A DNA stretch of 64,000 bases from Serendipita indica DSM 11827 (Eukaryota > Basidiomycota > Agaricomycetes > Sebacinales > Serendipitaceae): contig CAJVGD010000002.1 in the NCBI GenBank assembly GCA_910890315.1, positions 1,550,001 through 1,614,000 on the forward strand. The letters run 5' to 3'. Made by a program: the position numbers and the translations under genes. Position 1 is the first letter of the stretch. Each line of letters starts with the position of its first letter. Below the pieces are notes generated by a model. It was not told where the DNA came from. It saw nothing but the letters and a program-made list of their open reading frames with translations, and ran no database searches. Shown piece by piece: positions 32,101 through 42,264 of the stretch.

Positions 32101-32606
32101 GGTTGCCATTCTGGAGGGGCACCTGGCGAATGGACTATTTCGGGGGTGGGATCAGTAAATTAGCCAATAAAATAGGAGGGCGGAAGCAACGTGTGCCGGA
32201 CGGCAGCAGGGAGGAACCAGATACGCACTCTGCGCTTCATGAGCTTGTCCCGTGCCGATGAGAATCCGGAGCTCTCGGTCAGTGTGCGCTGTGGGCCACC
32301 AAACCCTCCAGGAAATTGGACTCTGGTCGTAGGAGGATAGTCGACTACGGGATTTGGCTGGTAGGGGGCTGGCATGGGCGGTTGCTCCGCGTAGGGCTTG
32401 TTGATAGGGTGGGACGAGTAGTTTGAGTGGACGGTGTTGCTCGACTTTGTCGATCTCGAGTCCCACTGGGTGGATGCATTTGGTTGCGTGTAATAGTCGT
32501 CGTATTCAGCCTCTTGGTGGTGCTGGGGCTGGTTATAGTTGTTCTGGGCGTATCCTCCACCTCCTTGCTGATAGCCGCCGTTGTACGAGTTGTTGTGGTA
32601 AGACAT
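29188..32606 (-). CDS. Chitin synthase, class I/II type
   Basis: A processive GT2 enzyme polymerising UDP-GlcNAc into chitin at the plasma membrane. The N-terminus ([16 protein letters not shown] onward) is a Gln/Asn/Tyr-rich cytosolic tail of about 140 residues. The chitin-synthase N-terminal and catalytic domains follow: [72 protein letters not shown], and the hallmark Q-R-R-R-W in [15 protein letters not shown]. Next are at least five membrane segments (for example [14 protein letters not shown] and [16 protein letters not shown]), a soluble charged loop (about 29540-29730) and two more membrane segments. It ends [10 protein letters not shown] at stop 29188-29190. At least a dozen short introns; about 900 residues. 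There is no myosin motor or signal peptide, consistent with division 1 enzymes. Confidence 0.93.
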
Positions 32607-33191
32607 GGTGTAAAAAGGACTGGAATGCGCCTAGGAATTGACGCCGTGTGTGGTGTTAGCACCGGGCTAGGGAATGGTTGGGGGCAAGCTTTGGGCTCGC
32701 TTTGGTCCAAGGCCCATGCTCCGATTGTGCTTCACTTGGCAAATGTCGGACATCAGAACTCCGTTTCGGTACTTAATTCTTAGAGTGTCTGGTATCCGTT
32801 GCAGGAACTGTCTACGTTTAGCAAATGAGCAATTCCCATCGAGCATTGCCGTTTATTTTAGAGGCTATAGTCGCCGAATCCGCAGTCCCAGGGCTTTCAC
32901 TTGCCGGGCGGGTGTGTGAATTATAAGATTTGCTAGTGCCCCGGTTAGCCACTGGCAATGGACAGCTGCAAAATGAAACGTGTCTGATATCTCCTGATGC
33001 TCTTCTGATATCTCCTGCAGGGGATAGTAAGCCATAGCCATAGCCTAGGCCGTGCTCGACGGTGGTCGGTGGCTCTTTCCAACTTCGACTTGAACGCTCT
33101 CTTTCCTTGGAATATTTCGAGGGCCGCACATTTATAAACGGGGCGGGGACATTGTACTTTCTTTATTTCTCCACTTATTCCTCCACAAACC
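32607..33191. promoter_or_regulatory. Divergent promoter region, chitin synthase / golgin
   Basis: 585 bp between the two divergent ATGs. A 14-bp word, TCTGATATCTCCTG, occurs twice at 32983-32996 and 33004-33017, 21 bp apart. A short CCATAG tandem lies nearby at about 33033-33046. These could be factor-binding sites, but nothing more can be said from one copy of the locus. Confidence 0.4.
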
Positions 33192-35852
33192 ATGGAGGAG
33201 GACCGTGCTGCAAAGGCCGCTCGAGCACGCGCTCTGGTCAGTTTTGGAAGATGCCCGTCGCACACGCGTTGACTCTCTCTCATTTACTAGCTAAACAAGC
33301 GAAAAGCTGCTCAACGAGTCACAGCACCATCCACCAACACGCCCTCTGAGCCTCCAAGTGCTCATCCAAGCCCGCCTCCATCGACCTATGCGCCATCTGT
33401 AGGAAACCCAGGATCACCCCAGCAATCCACTGCACAGCTACAGGAAGAAGTTACTCCCAGTGCGCCAGCTGCACCATCACAACCTGCCACGCCCGAGTCA
33501 AGGTACGACCAATAGACACGTCTATAAGCTGGCTAATACTTCCCTATTCAGACGAAATTCGCGTTCAAATGGCCACGATCCTTATGCAGCACTCGTTGCA
33601 ACTCGTGCACGCTCGCCGCTGTCATCACCTCAAAATGACGACCCACAACTACCGTGGCTCGTCCAGAATCAGCAACAAACAATTGCATTACTCGTCTCTG
33701 AAAAGGCATCGCTTGCGGCTGCGCTGGAAAGATTAGAAGGACTGGACGAAAGTAGGGATACCCGTTGCGATGCCGCAGTCCCTCATTGACCATGCATCCT
33801 ACAGAGTATGGTTCCGTATCGGGTCAATTAGAAGCCAGCAAACGAGCCGCACAGACACTCGAAGAGCGCTCTCGGGATCTCGAAGTCGAGCTCTCAAAAG
33901 CACAAAAGCTCAATGAACAACTGACGATCAAGGAAAAGAATACGAGTGATACTCTACGACAAAAAGTGTGTTCTGTTTCCATGGAAAGCACGCCAATCTC
34001 ATTTGGAGCAGGAACGGGATTTGGACCTGGCCCGCAAAGAGATTTCGGATCTACATGAGAAATCCAATCGACTTGAATTGACGCTGAGGGATCTTCGAGA
34101 GCAGATCGAAGCCGACGACAGAGTCGACAGACTCGAGGCGTCACTCAAGAGCCTCCAAGATCGCTCAAACTCGTTGGAATCGCAGTTAGCCAAAACCAAA
34201 CAAGTGCGTCTCTCTTATCTCAGCCAATCCCGAGAGCTCATACCTTTTAGAGTCTTGCACAGACCAAGGCGGAAAAGGAGACTTTGTCCGCCAAAGTCAC
34301 CGACCTGCAGACCAGCGAACGGGCATCAAAGACGGAATGCGATACCCTCAAATCCCAGCTTGCAGATGTTCAGTCCAAGTTTGATGCCTTGACTGCCGAG
34401 CATTCCTCGCTACGGGCCGCCCATGAGGAGCTGGCCACGCAATCAAAAAAGCACAACGAAAGTGTCGCAGAGCTGAACAGAAAGGTCTCTGTTGAGCATG
34501 GCAAGTCGGCGATGCAAGAGAAGAAGATTAAGACGCTCCAGGCAGAGGTTGCTGCTGCCAATCGACGAGCAGACGAGGCAGAGCACGCGCACAAGGGCTT
34601 GCAGAATGAAAATGTAGGCCTTATGGCATCTCTCAACGAAATGCGGCCGAGGGTCATGCAGCTCACCGAGGAAAAATTCGATCTGACGGAAAAGATTTCG
34701 AGGCTGGAAGAAGATCGCAACGAAATGGAAGAGGTCATTTCCAAAATGGAGAATGCTGCAGAGGAAGCTCGGGCCCGGTATGAGCATTTAGAGGCTGAAA
34801 AGGCCGAATTGCAAGCCGCTCGGGAGCGGGATCGGGAAGGTGCAGACCAGGACTTGGAGCGGTTACAGCAGGCGCTCTCACGAACAGAAGAAGAACTCGA
34901 TACGGCCATCAAAAGCGTACGTGATCTAGAGTCGGAGAGAGCAATACATCGGCAGGCGGTCGAGCGGTATCAACTCGAGATGGACAAGCTGGACGACGAG
35001 TTGGCGATGATCCGAGCGCAATATACGACGTTGCAGGATAACCTCGCCGCGTCGCAAAATGCTCGGGAACACGACGCGGCCATCCTCGAAGAGTCGCATG
35101 GAGTCGTCGAGCGGGCCAACGCAGAAGTCGAGTCTCTGCGCAATGAATTGCTGGCCAAAGAGGAAGAAATTGAGCGTCTCAAGTCGTCCAATATTTCCTC
35201 TTCTGCGCAGTCTACAATACCGGGTGAGGGTGATGCTTCTCGCGGTCCTGGTCCTGGGCATCATCAGCGGACCGGCTCCCTCGACAAGGAAATGTTCGAG
35301 TCTGAAGGCACATTCGAGCTGTCGACGGCACGATCCAAAATACGGATGCTGGAGACGACAGTGTTCCAAGAGCAAGCCAAAGTGCACAACCTCAGAAAGC
35401 AAATCAGCTCGTTGGAGGAAGAGCTGCATCGGGTTCGACGGACATCGCGGTCGCAGCAGCTGACGCCGTCCTACTCCAATTCGCCTGCACCAGGACTTGC
35501 AAAGGAACTGCCCGGCGAAATGGCGTTGGATTCCGCACTTCCTCCAGACATTCGGCACAAACGCAAGATTAGCTTGGGTATGTTGCGCGCGCGTATACAC
35601 AGTGAAACAAATGGACAGCTGCATTCACATTCCTCGCCGCGACCCCTCGCTGCGCGGAGACTATCGTCCAATTTGGGCATTACACATGAAGAAAGTGGGT
35701 CCGAGGCAGGTGTCGACGAGAGTATGCCAGCACGGTCGGCCATGGCCCCCCCTGTTCCGGCCAAACGCATGGATCGACCGCGACCGCAATTCTTGGACGA
35801 CTCGCACGTATTTTGGTGTAGCTGCTGCCGTGGAGAGGTCGTAGTGCTATAG
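33192..35852 (+). CDS. Golgin-like long coiled-coil protein
   Basis: Start MEEDRAAKAARARAL joins LNKRKAAQRVTAPSTN over intron 1. This is a basic KxxxAKxxLKK-like opening seen in golgins such as GM130-type and fungal Golgi tethers. A Pro/Ser-rich linker follows, then LPWLVQNQQQTIALLVSEKA, and about 500 residues of near-continuous heptad coiled coil (residues such as SLEERSRDLEVELSKAQ). The long 3' exon runs 34284-35852. The C-terminal tail has the compact segment ISLGMLRARIHSE and ends DDSHVFWCSCCRGEVVVL, with a small Cys pair suggesting a metal or zinc-hairpin-like tip. No transmembrane segment. Likely a Golgi vesicle tether; the golgin label is inferred from architecture, not from a specific domain. 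Confidence 0.7.
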
Positions 35853-35971
35853 AGTACTGCTGCTGGATCTTGAGATTTGTCGGCTTTGTATTTTTTCCCA
35901 CTGAAACTAGGCTCGCCGTTGAAATGTCAAATGTCGCCGTAATCATGAGCAGCGCTGGCGTCGATGGTTAA

Positions 35972-38900
35972 ATGCAGGGACCTTGTTGCAATACACATCG
36001 CCCTGAGCATGCCGGTGTTAAAGAGGAGCTCTCTCCCTTGGGACTCGTTACTTGGACACTAGCCATGATGGCGTCGAGCCAGCTGTTTGACCGGTACATT
36101 GCCCAGTCTCAGTCCCGGTCTCGTTCAGACTCTTCCAACTCGTCCATTCTCTCTGGTGCGCTTTCTCCGCCACCCAGAGCCAGAAAACCTAGCTCGCCGC
36201 CCAGCACTCGCTTGGATTCTGCCGCATCCTCGCCCGTAGTCCAGCCCCGCACAGTCGACGCCCCAAAGCTCAGCTCGACACACGCAGACGTGTCCAATTC
36301 CCGCTCGTCGTCGCCGTTTGTCGACGGCGAAACGCTCACAAGGTCGGTCGGGGCTCACAGTAGCCAACGGCCAACGCATCATGCGGCAAACTATTCTGAA
36401 TCTATTACCTCGCTCACGTCCTACTCTAATTTGTTCTACGATGCCCGCGAGGACGCCTCTCCGAGTCCCAAGCCACCGTCCGACTCGAACAGAGAGTCCC
36501 AGATTCACGATTTCGACGAAGAGGGGTCAATAAGCAACTATTCCGATCTCCTTTATCCAGAACTACAGTCGACGACGACGGCGTCCCAGCCCTCCCCTCG
36601 ACTCTCCATCGACGTCCATGGGCCCCCACCACGACGCCGCGTTTCGTCGTTTAACAGCCAGGAAGGCCCAGAGAGTCCTGTAGAGTTTGCCACGATCACC
36701 GGTGTCTCTCCCGTTATGCCCGTCTTTCCAGAGACAGAGATCAATCCTATATTGCCACCCCAACTCCAACATTCTCGAAACGGCAGAAGCAAGAAGCTCG
36801 CGTTCGAAGAGGGTCGTCGAGACAGCTTTATCGATTTTGACCCTCCTGCAAATGGGAATAACGCTCAACCTGCAGCAGTGAGAACCAAGCCATCCATGCC
36901 AGACGAAATGCCCATATTTACCGTGCGCCATGCTATTCAGTCGCAGAACAGGTCCCTCGGCGATTACAAGACGCTTGTCGACGAGGTTGAGGCAAGGCGC
37001 CCAGATTTCGATCTCGAGTCCCCCACAGAGCCACGGCAAGTGCTCGTAGATGGTTCTGACAAGCGGAAAGCAGCGACGCCCACACCAGACTTGGCCAACC
37101 CCCTCCCACCGACATCCAATCTGCTCGAGCCCCAGGAGCGCAAGGAACGATTAAAGCAAACGCGCAAAATTGTACAAATGCTCGGTCCTACCGCAATCCC
37201 AGCAGCCCAAGCCTCTCCACGAGCAATGTCTGCCTCCCCTCATCGCTTTACTCGGTCCGACAGTCTGCCGACTGAAAGCCTGAACGTTCAGGCTTTACGT
37301 GAGAATCGTCACCAAGGAGATGAAGAACGATCGACGACGACGACACATGTTTTGGTGTCAAAGTCAAGTTGGGGACCGCTCAATCAGAGCACCATCTTCC
37401 TAAATGCAAATGGACGTCGCCATTCGAGTCCGTTGAGCCCAACGCTCCACGATCCCGAGTATTATCAATCAAGGGATGCGGAAACGGCGAGCTTGAGCTC
37501 CCTTGGATCCATCATCGAGCCCGCAGACGATAAGCAGACGCATACCCCTAGGAGTGGGAGTCCCACGAGCTTTATCGAACTATGGTGGGAAGAAGATGAG
37601 GGAGGGATGAGGACACCGAAACGACGTCTGTCAGTCGAGCGTGTCATCGTATCTGACATGGAATCTCAGGACCAGCACTTGGACCGTGGGGCTTCTGCCT
37701 CCGGGACCACCGAGATTTCAGGGATGGCGCCGCTCCAATCAAAGAATCATTTCATTTCTTCCGAGTCTATCTCAGACGACGAGGGACATCGACAAAAGGG
37801 AGATTGGAAGGACGAAGAGTGGCAGCAAGAGAGACAACGGAAACGACAACAGCTTGCCAAGATTCATCGATATCTCGGTTCCAAAGTCCCGGCAGAGCTC
37901 GTTACCGGTTTCAGTTCTGCCACCATGGAGAAAATGATGGTGCCACCGGTGCCTGCTGTCCGTCCACGCGCAACTGATAATGGACCCGTGAGCAATGTCA
38001 AGGAATGGCAAAAACGACGAAGGAGCTCCAGCGCCGCTCAAATGGAAGCTGGGGATCGCCGAGGACGACCCGCGCCCGTTCGAAATCTGTCCGAAACGCT
38101 TTCTTCGTCTGAGAAGATGGCCATCATAAAGCGAGCTCAGAAGATTGAGCAGGTATGTTTGGCTTTTTTATGACAACGCGGCGTCCTCAAAAAGCAATAC
38201 TAGATCTTTGGCGAACAGCCTACCCGGCCCCTGTCCATGTCCCGTGCATCACCGACTACAGACGCACAGTTTACGCGACAGGAGCCCAAGTCGGCGCCTA
38301 TCAAGCCTATTATGGAATACCCGGTCACGAACCCCAAGACGAATGGCTACAAAGCGGGGTCGCCGTTTCCCAAGAAGGATGGTCGACCTTCGACTGCGGG
38401 TTCATCACGGCCATCAACGGCGCAATCGACTACTGGTCTTCTTTCCGCTTACAGCAAAGACGTGGAGAGGGAACGAAGGGCGCGCCAGAAACCGATCATT
38501 ATCGAAGTCGAACAAACACAGACTGTGGACATCTATCCTTCTCCGTTCCCCATCGGCACGGCGTTAGGCTCGCCATGGGAAGACATGTATGAAGATGTCA
38601 TTGACATCTCGGCGGCCAACCAACCTACGCAACCCTCCAAGGCGGCAGTCCTACCCGGCGTTCCGACATCTCGTCAATTCCTCGATTACCGCACGAGTTT
38701 GAATTCTCTTGGACGCATTCTCGATCAGGTACGCCGACCTATCATGCGCCATGAATGTAGAGCGTGGTCAACTAACAATGAATGCTCTGTTCATTTTTGC
38801 GCCGGGCATGCCACACATTTAGGACGATCGGCAATCTCTGAATGAACTACATGCGGTGCTGGACAATAGTGATGACGAAGACGAGGCGGAGAATGGCTTG

Positions 38901-39328
38901 CACGGTAATCTTCACCACCGACGCCCGCAGCTATCCTCGACGAATGACAAGAATGCCATTGTCGATCCACGGCCTGAACGGACCATTCAGTATCGCGCGT
39001 CCCTCGCGTCGATCAATACTATTGCATCGACGTCGACCTATGCCACGCTGACGCCCGAACCAATGACGTTCCAGGCGCGTCGCAAGCGTGCAGCCAAGCT
39101 CGCTCACTTTTTCGGCGCGTCGTACCGCGACCTGTTTGGCGAGGTGCTCGATAGGATTGAACGCGGCATGCTCGAAGAGGCGACCAGAGGTGAGATGTCA
39201 CAAGAAGAGGTCAAGGTGAGCAGAATTCTCGCTGCCTGTGTGATGGAACGCTGACGGTCAACTGCGTGCAAATAGCACCTCATGAAGCAACTCGACAAAT
39301 TAAAGAAGCGGCATTCTCAACTGGATTA
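35972..39328 (+). CDS. Conserved Ser/Pro-rich protein with helical C-terminal module, unknown function
   Basis: The first exon runs to 38152, and introns then split the last third. The start is either 35972 or, more likely, the ATG near 36065 (MMASSQLFDRYIAQ). About 700 residues of Ser/Pro/Asp-rich disordered sequence with many S-P and R-x-x-S sites suggest heavy phosphorylation. The better-conserved part is C-terminal: MTFQARRKRAAKLAHFFGAS then YRDLFGEVLDRIERGMLEEA, and after the last intron HLMKQLDKLKKRHSQLD at stop 39326-39328. This helical pattern recurs in my memory of basidiomycete proteins of unknown function. The segment PLSMSRASPTTDAQFTRQ follows intron 1. No catalytic motif or membrane segment is visible. 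Confidence 0.75.
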
Positions 39329-40313
39329 AAACCCAAACACACGGACTCTACGGGTGCACTGCTTTTTGGCACCTCAGACGGCGGCTCGCATGAGCTCGTT
39401 GGCCTGGAATATGTACTCTTCGATTGGTCTCCGTTCACATACTCTCTAATCATTTGGACTCTGGGTTGTACAGCACCTGCGGAGGTCGAGTGACCTCCTT
39501 TACTTTTTCTTTATAGCTCGCTCTAATAACTAGTTCCTTTTTTCCTTTGGCGGTGAATAGCACACGAAAAGAGTACGAATTTTTGAGACTGGTGATATAC
39601 ATAGGCACGATCAAATCAGGACACAAATCTAGACCACATCCAAGAAACCGGCGGGTGGAGGCTAAGTAAGGGTAAATGGGAGTCTCTCAGAGGCTGCTTT
39701 GATCGAGTGAAACCGGAAAGCGAGACGGAGGGAGCGTGGGAGAGTACCTTGGAAGATTGCGGGGGTGGTGTGATGAAGCCAAAACAAATCACGGAGAGTG
39801 AAGCGGTGGAGGGGTTCGATCCCAGAAGGGGATCCATTCCCGGTTTCAAACAAACCAGCCAAGAAGAGCGTAATGAGGAGCCAGTCCATGGGGTCAAAAT
39901 AGACGGTATGACATGCGGCTGCCCCCGTTCTCCCTCTGGCACACGTCACCGTCAGTCAGGCGCAGACGGCGGTAAACGGGCCATGGCTGTGGGATACCAG
40001 CCGGCTGCGTCTAGACCGCGCGAGCGGCAAAAGATGATGCGGGACGTGGGCAGAAGGCAGTGTCATGTTTGCCGAGGTGGAAAGATGTGGGTATTGGACA
40101 AGCAGGACTAGGTAGTAGGCAACGGCTTGGGGAGTTTTAGACGAGACTAGCGAGACGTTGCGAGATGGGAGGAAATTGGATTAATCCGCCTACCACCAAA
40201 GTCGAGCGTAACGAGTTTGAAGTTTTTTTTTTTTTGAAAGAGATGGGCAAAGAAAGTTTCCGTGGTGCACTTGCACTTGGTTTGTCATCGGCTGTGGGTG
40301 ATCGGGATTACCG
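39329..40313. other. Convergent 3' intergenic region
   Basis: Roughly 985 bp between two converging stop codons. Contains a T run at 40222-40234 and a GGTTCGATCCC string at about 39813 that is not part of a foldable tRNA. A 134-codon open frame at 39707-40111 has no recognisable domain. No gene called. Confidence 0.45.
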
Positions 40314-42264
40314 TCACATGTTCCAAGAGCTCGACGAATTGTTGGGTGCATTCGATCCGCCAAGCGAATCGGCTCGTGAGCGCGACGAAGATTGTCTATC
40401 GGGGCCAGACTGGCCACCGGATCCTACATTGGACGAGGAGCTCGAAGAGGGTCCGTTGAGATTGAGGGCCGACGATGACGGGGACTGATTCGTACGCGGC
40501 CACGAGTTGTCGTGGTAGGATGATCCAGAATGTGCATGCCCGTGCCCACCTCCGTGCGCAGAGTTGAGCGAGTGACTAGAGCCCCCGTAACCGTGATTCG
40601 AGTAGATACTGCTCGTGGTCGGTGGAGGGAGCATCGTACCGCTTCCAGGACCGAGCAGCGGCGTCTGGTTGGCGGAGTTCGCACTGGAATTACCTTGGCC
40701 GCCAGGACCGCCTCTGCCCAACGGAGGTAGACCGGGACCTGGACCAAAGTTTGGTGATGGGATCGAGAAGTTGTAGCTGCTACTCGAGGTGCCGTTTCTC
40801 ATGTTGCCGGAACCGTTTTGGCTAGGAGGACCAGTGTTTCCGCCTGCTGGGGGGACAAAACGGAGATGAATGAGAACCAAAGCTCGCTCTATATCACATC
40901 AAAAGGCCTGAGCTCACGTTTAGAGTCCAAAGAGGGCCACATGTTGCTACCTCCACCACTGCTACCCCCTGCTCCACCGCTGCTTCTGGAGCTCGATGAC
41001 TGTCCGCCGGGTCCTGGGTCATAGTAGACCTGTGTATTTGAGCTTGGGGCGCGGTGAGATGGGTAAGGAGGTCCGTGAAGGCTGTACGGGCCCGGAAGGT
41101 CATGAGCAGGCGGTGGTACGATGCCATGATGCTGTTGATGGGGGAGATGCATAGAGGTCGGATCTCCTGGCCTTCGGGGAACGTTGTGACCACCCATGGG
41201 CATACCTGGCATACCTCCCATAGGGTGTCCGGGGTGGGCAATGCTAGGGCTCATGGAGCCGGGCGGCGTTCCATCACCTTCGTCCTCGCTCAGACCTCCT
41301 TCGCCCCTATCGATTGCACTCATAGCACCAGGTGGTCCGTATCCATTGTCTTCCGTCTTGCGGCGCTTGCGAGAGTTGTTGGGCCGTCGTTTGTACACAT
41401 AGGTAGGGAAGATGCTCGTAAAGTTCTCTTTGAGCTCTTTTGCCTTTGTGAGATAGAACTGCTTCGACTCGCTGTCAATCGACTTCCACTCTGCTGAGAG
41501 CAACTTTGAAATCTCGCCAGTGCGCAAGTTTGGATTGTCAGCGGCGACCTCTGGGCGACGCTTGCGGGCGAAAATCATGAATGCGTTCATCGGACGCTTG
41601 GGTGTACCGTCGGGATTGATGACTGCGACGACGGTTAGGAACGGCCGCACAAAGTCACACGGCTAATGTTACGCACGCTGGGCAATAAGCGGATCTGCGT
41701 GCGTCTTTGTCATACGGCCGGTTGTAATGAGCTGAGGAGGTCCATTTGACGCTGGTGGGGTCGGAAACCCTGCAGTGAGCTCAGCGATACGAGCAGGCGA
41801 GGGACCGTATTTGCCTAGCAAGACGGGTGAGATGAGCTACAACGCGAAGAGGCAGATCAGAAACGCGTCTTACCTTCCGTGGCCGGATCAGCCTCCTCCC
41901 CATCATCACGCTGACGCTTTTTGGGACCCCTATTAATGTCTGCAGACGCGTTGGACGAGCCAGAGAGCAAGTCTGAAGAAGACGACATGTGTTGCAAGTA
42001 GCCGTCAAAACCGCCGCCAGTTGAGTAAGCGCCTCCATAAGATTGTGAGGGCGCGTCTGAGCTCGAGTTGGTGTTGTTGCCACCAGAGGGGGCAGGCGCA
42101 TTGTCCCGAGAGCTGGAATGCCAGCTGGGAGGAGGTGGAGGAGCCTGGAGAACGTCCTGAGCGCTGCTCGGACGACCGAGCAGATTGGCGTGCATGCTAG
42201 GCAGAGTCGTAGTCGTCGACGAAGGGGGCATGGGCAGACGGCCTCCGGAACGCACAGGATCCAT
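40314..42264 (-). CDS. HMG-box (SOX/MATA type) transcription factor
   Basis: About 560 residues over four or five exons. ATG at 42262-42264 (MDPVRSGGRLPMPPS), stop at 40314-40316. A Ser/Pro/Gly-rich N-terminus is followed by a basic KKRQRDDGEE, then the segment YGPSPARIAELTAGFPTPP. Then comes a complete sequence-specific HMG box: RPMNAFMIFARKRRPEVAAD, NPNLRTGEISKLLSAEWKSI, SKQFYLTKAKELKENF and YKRRPNNSRKRRK. The RPMNAFMxF opening and the T-x-E-I-S-K-x-L-x-x-x-W core place it with SOX/MATA rather than HMGB proteins. The C-terminus is Gly/Pro/His/Ser-rich (GGGHGHAHSGSS). Fungal relatives control mating, morphology or stress genes. No partner mating-type gene is adjacent, so I do not call it MAT. 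Confidence 0.88.

Noticed and set aside
39790-39850. GGTTCGATCCC resembling a tRNA T-loop
   Set aside because: No upstream A box or foldable cloverleaf; the surrounding sequence is ordinary 3' flank.
40314-42264. Mating-type HMG gene
   Set aside because: HMG box is of SOX/MATA type, but no pheromone, receptor or HD1/HD2 pair is adjacent; Agaricomycete mating loci use homeodomain pairs.
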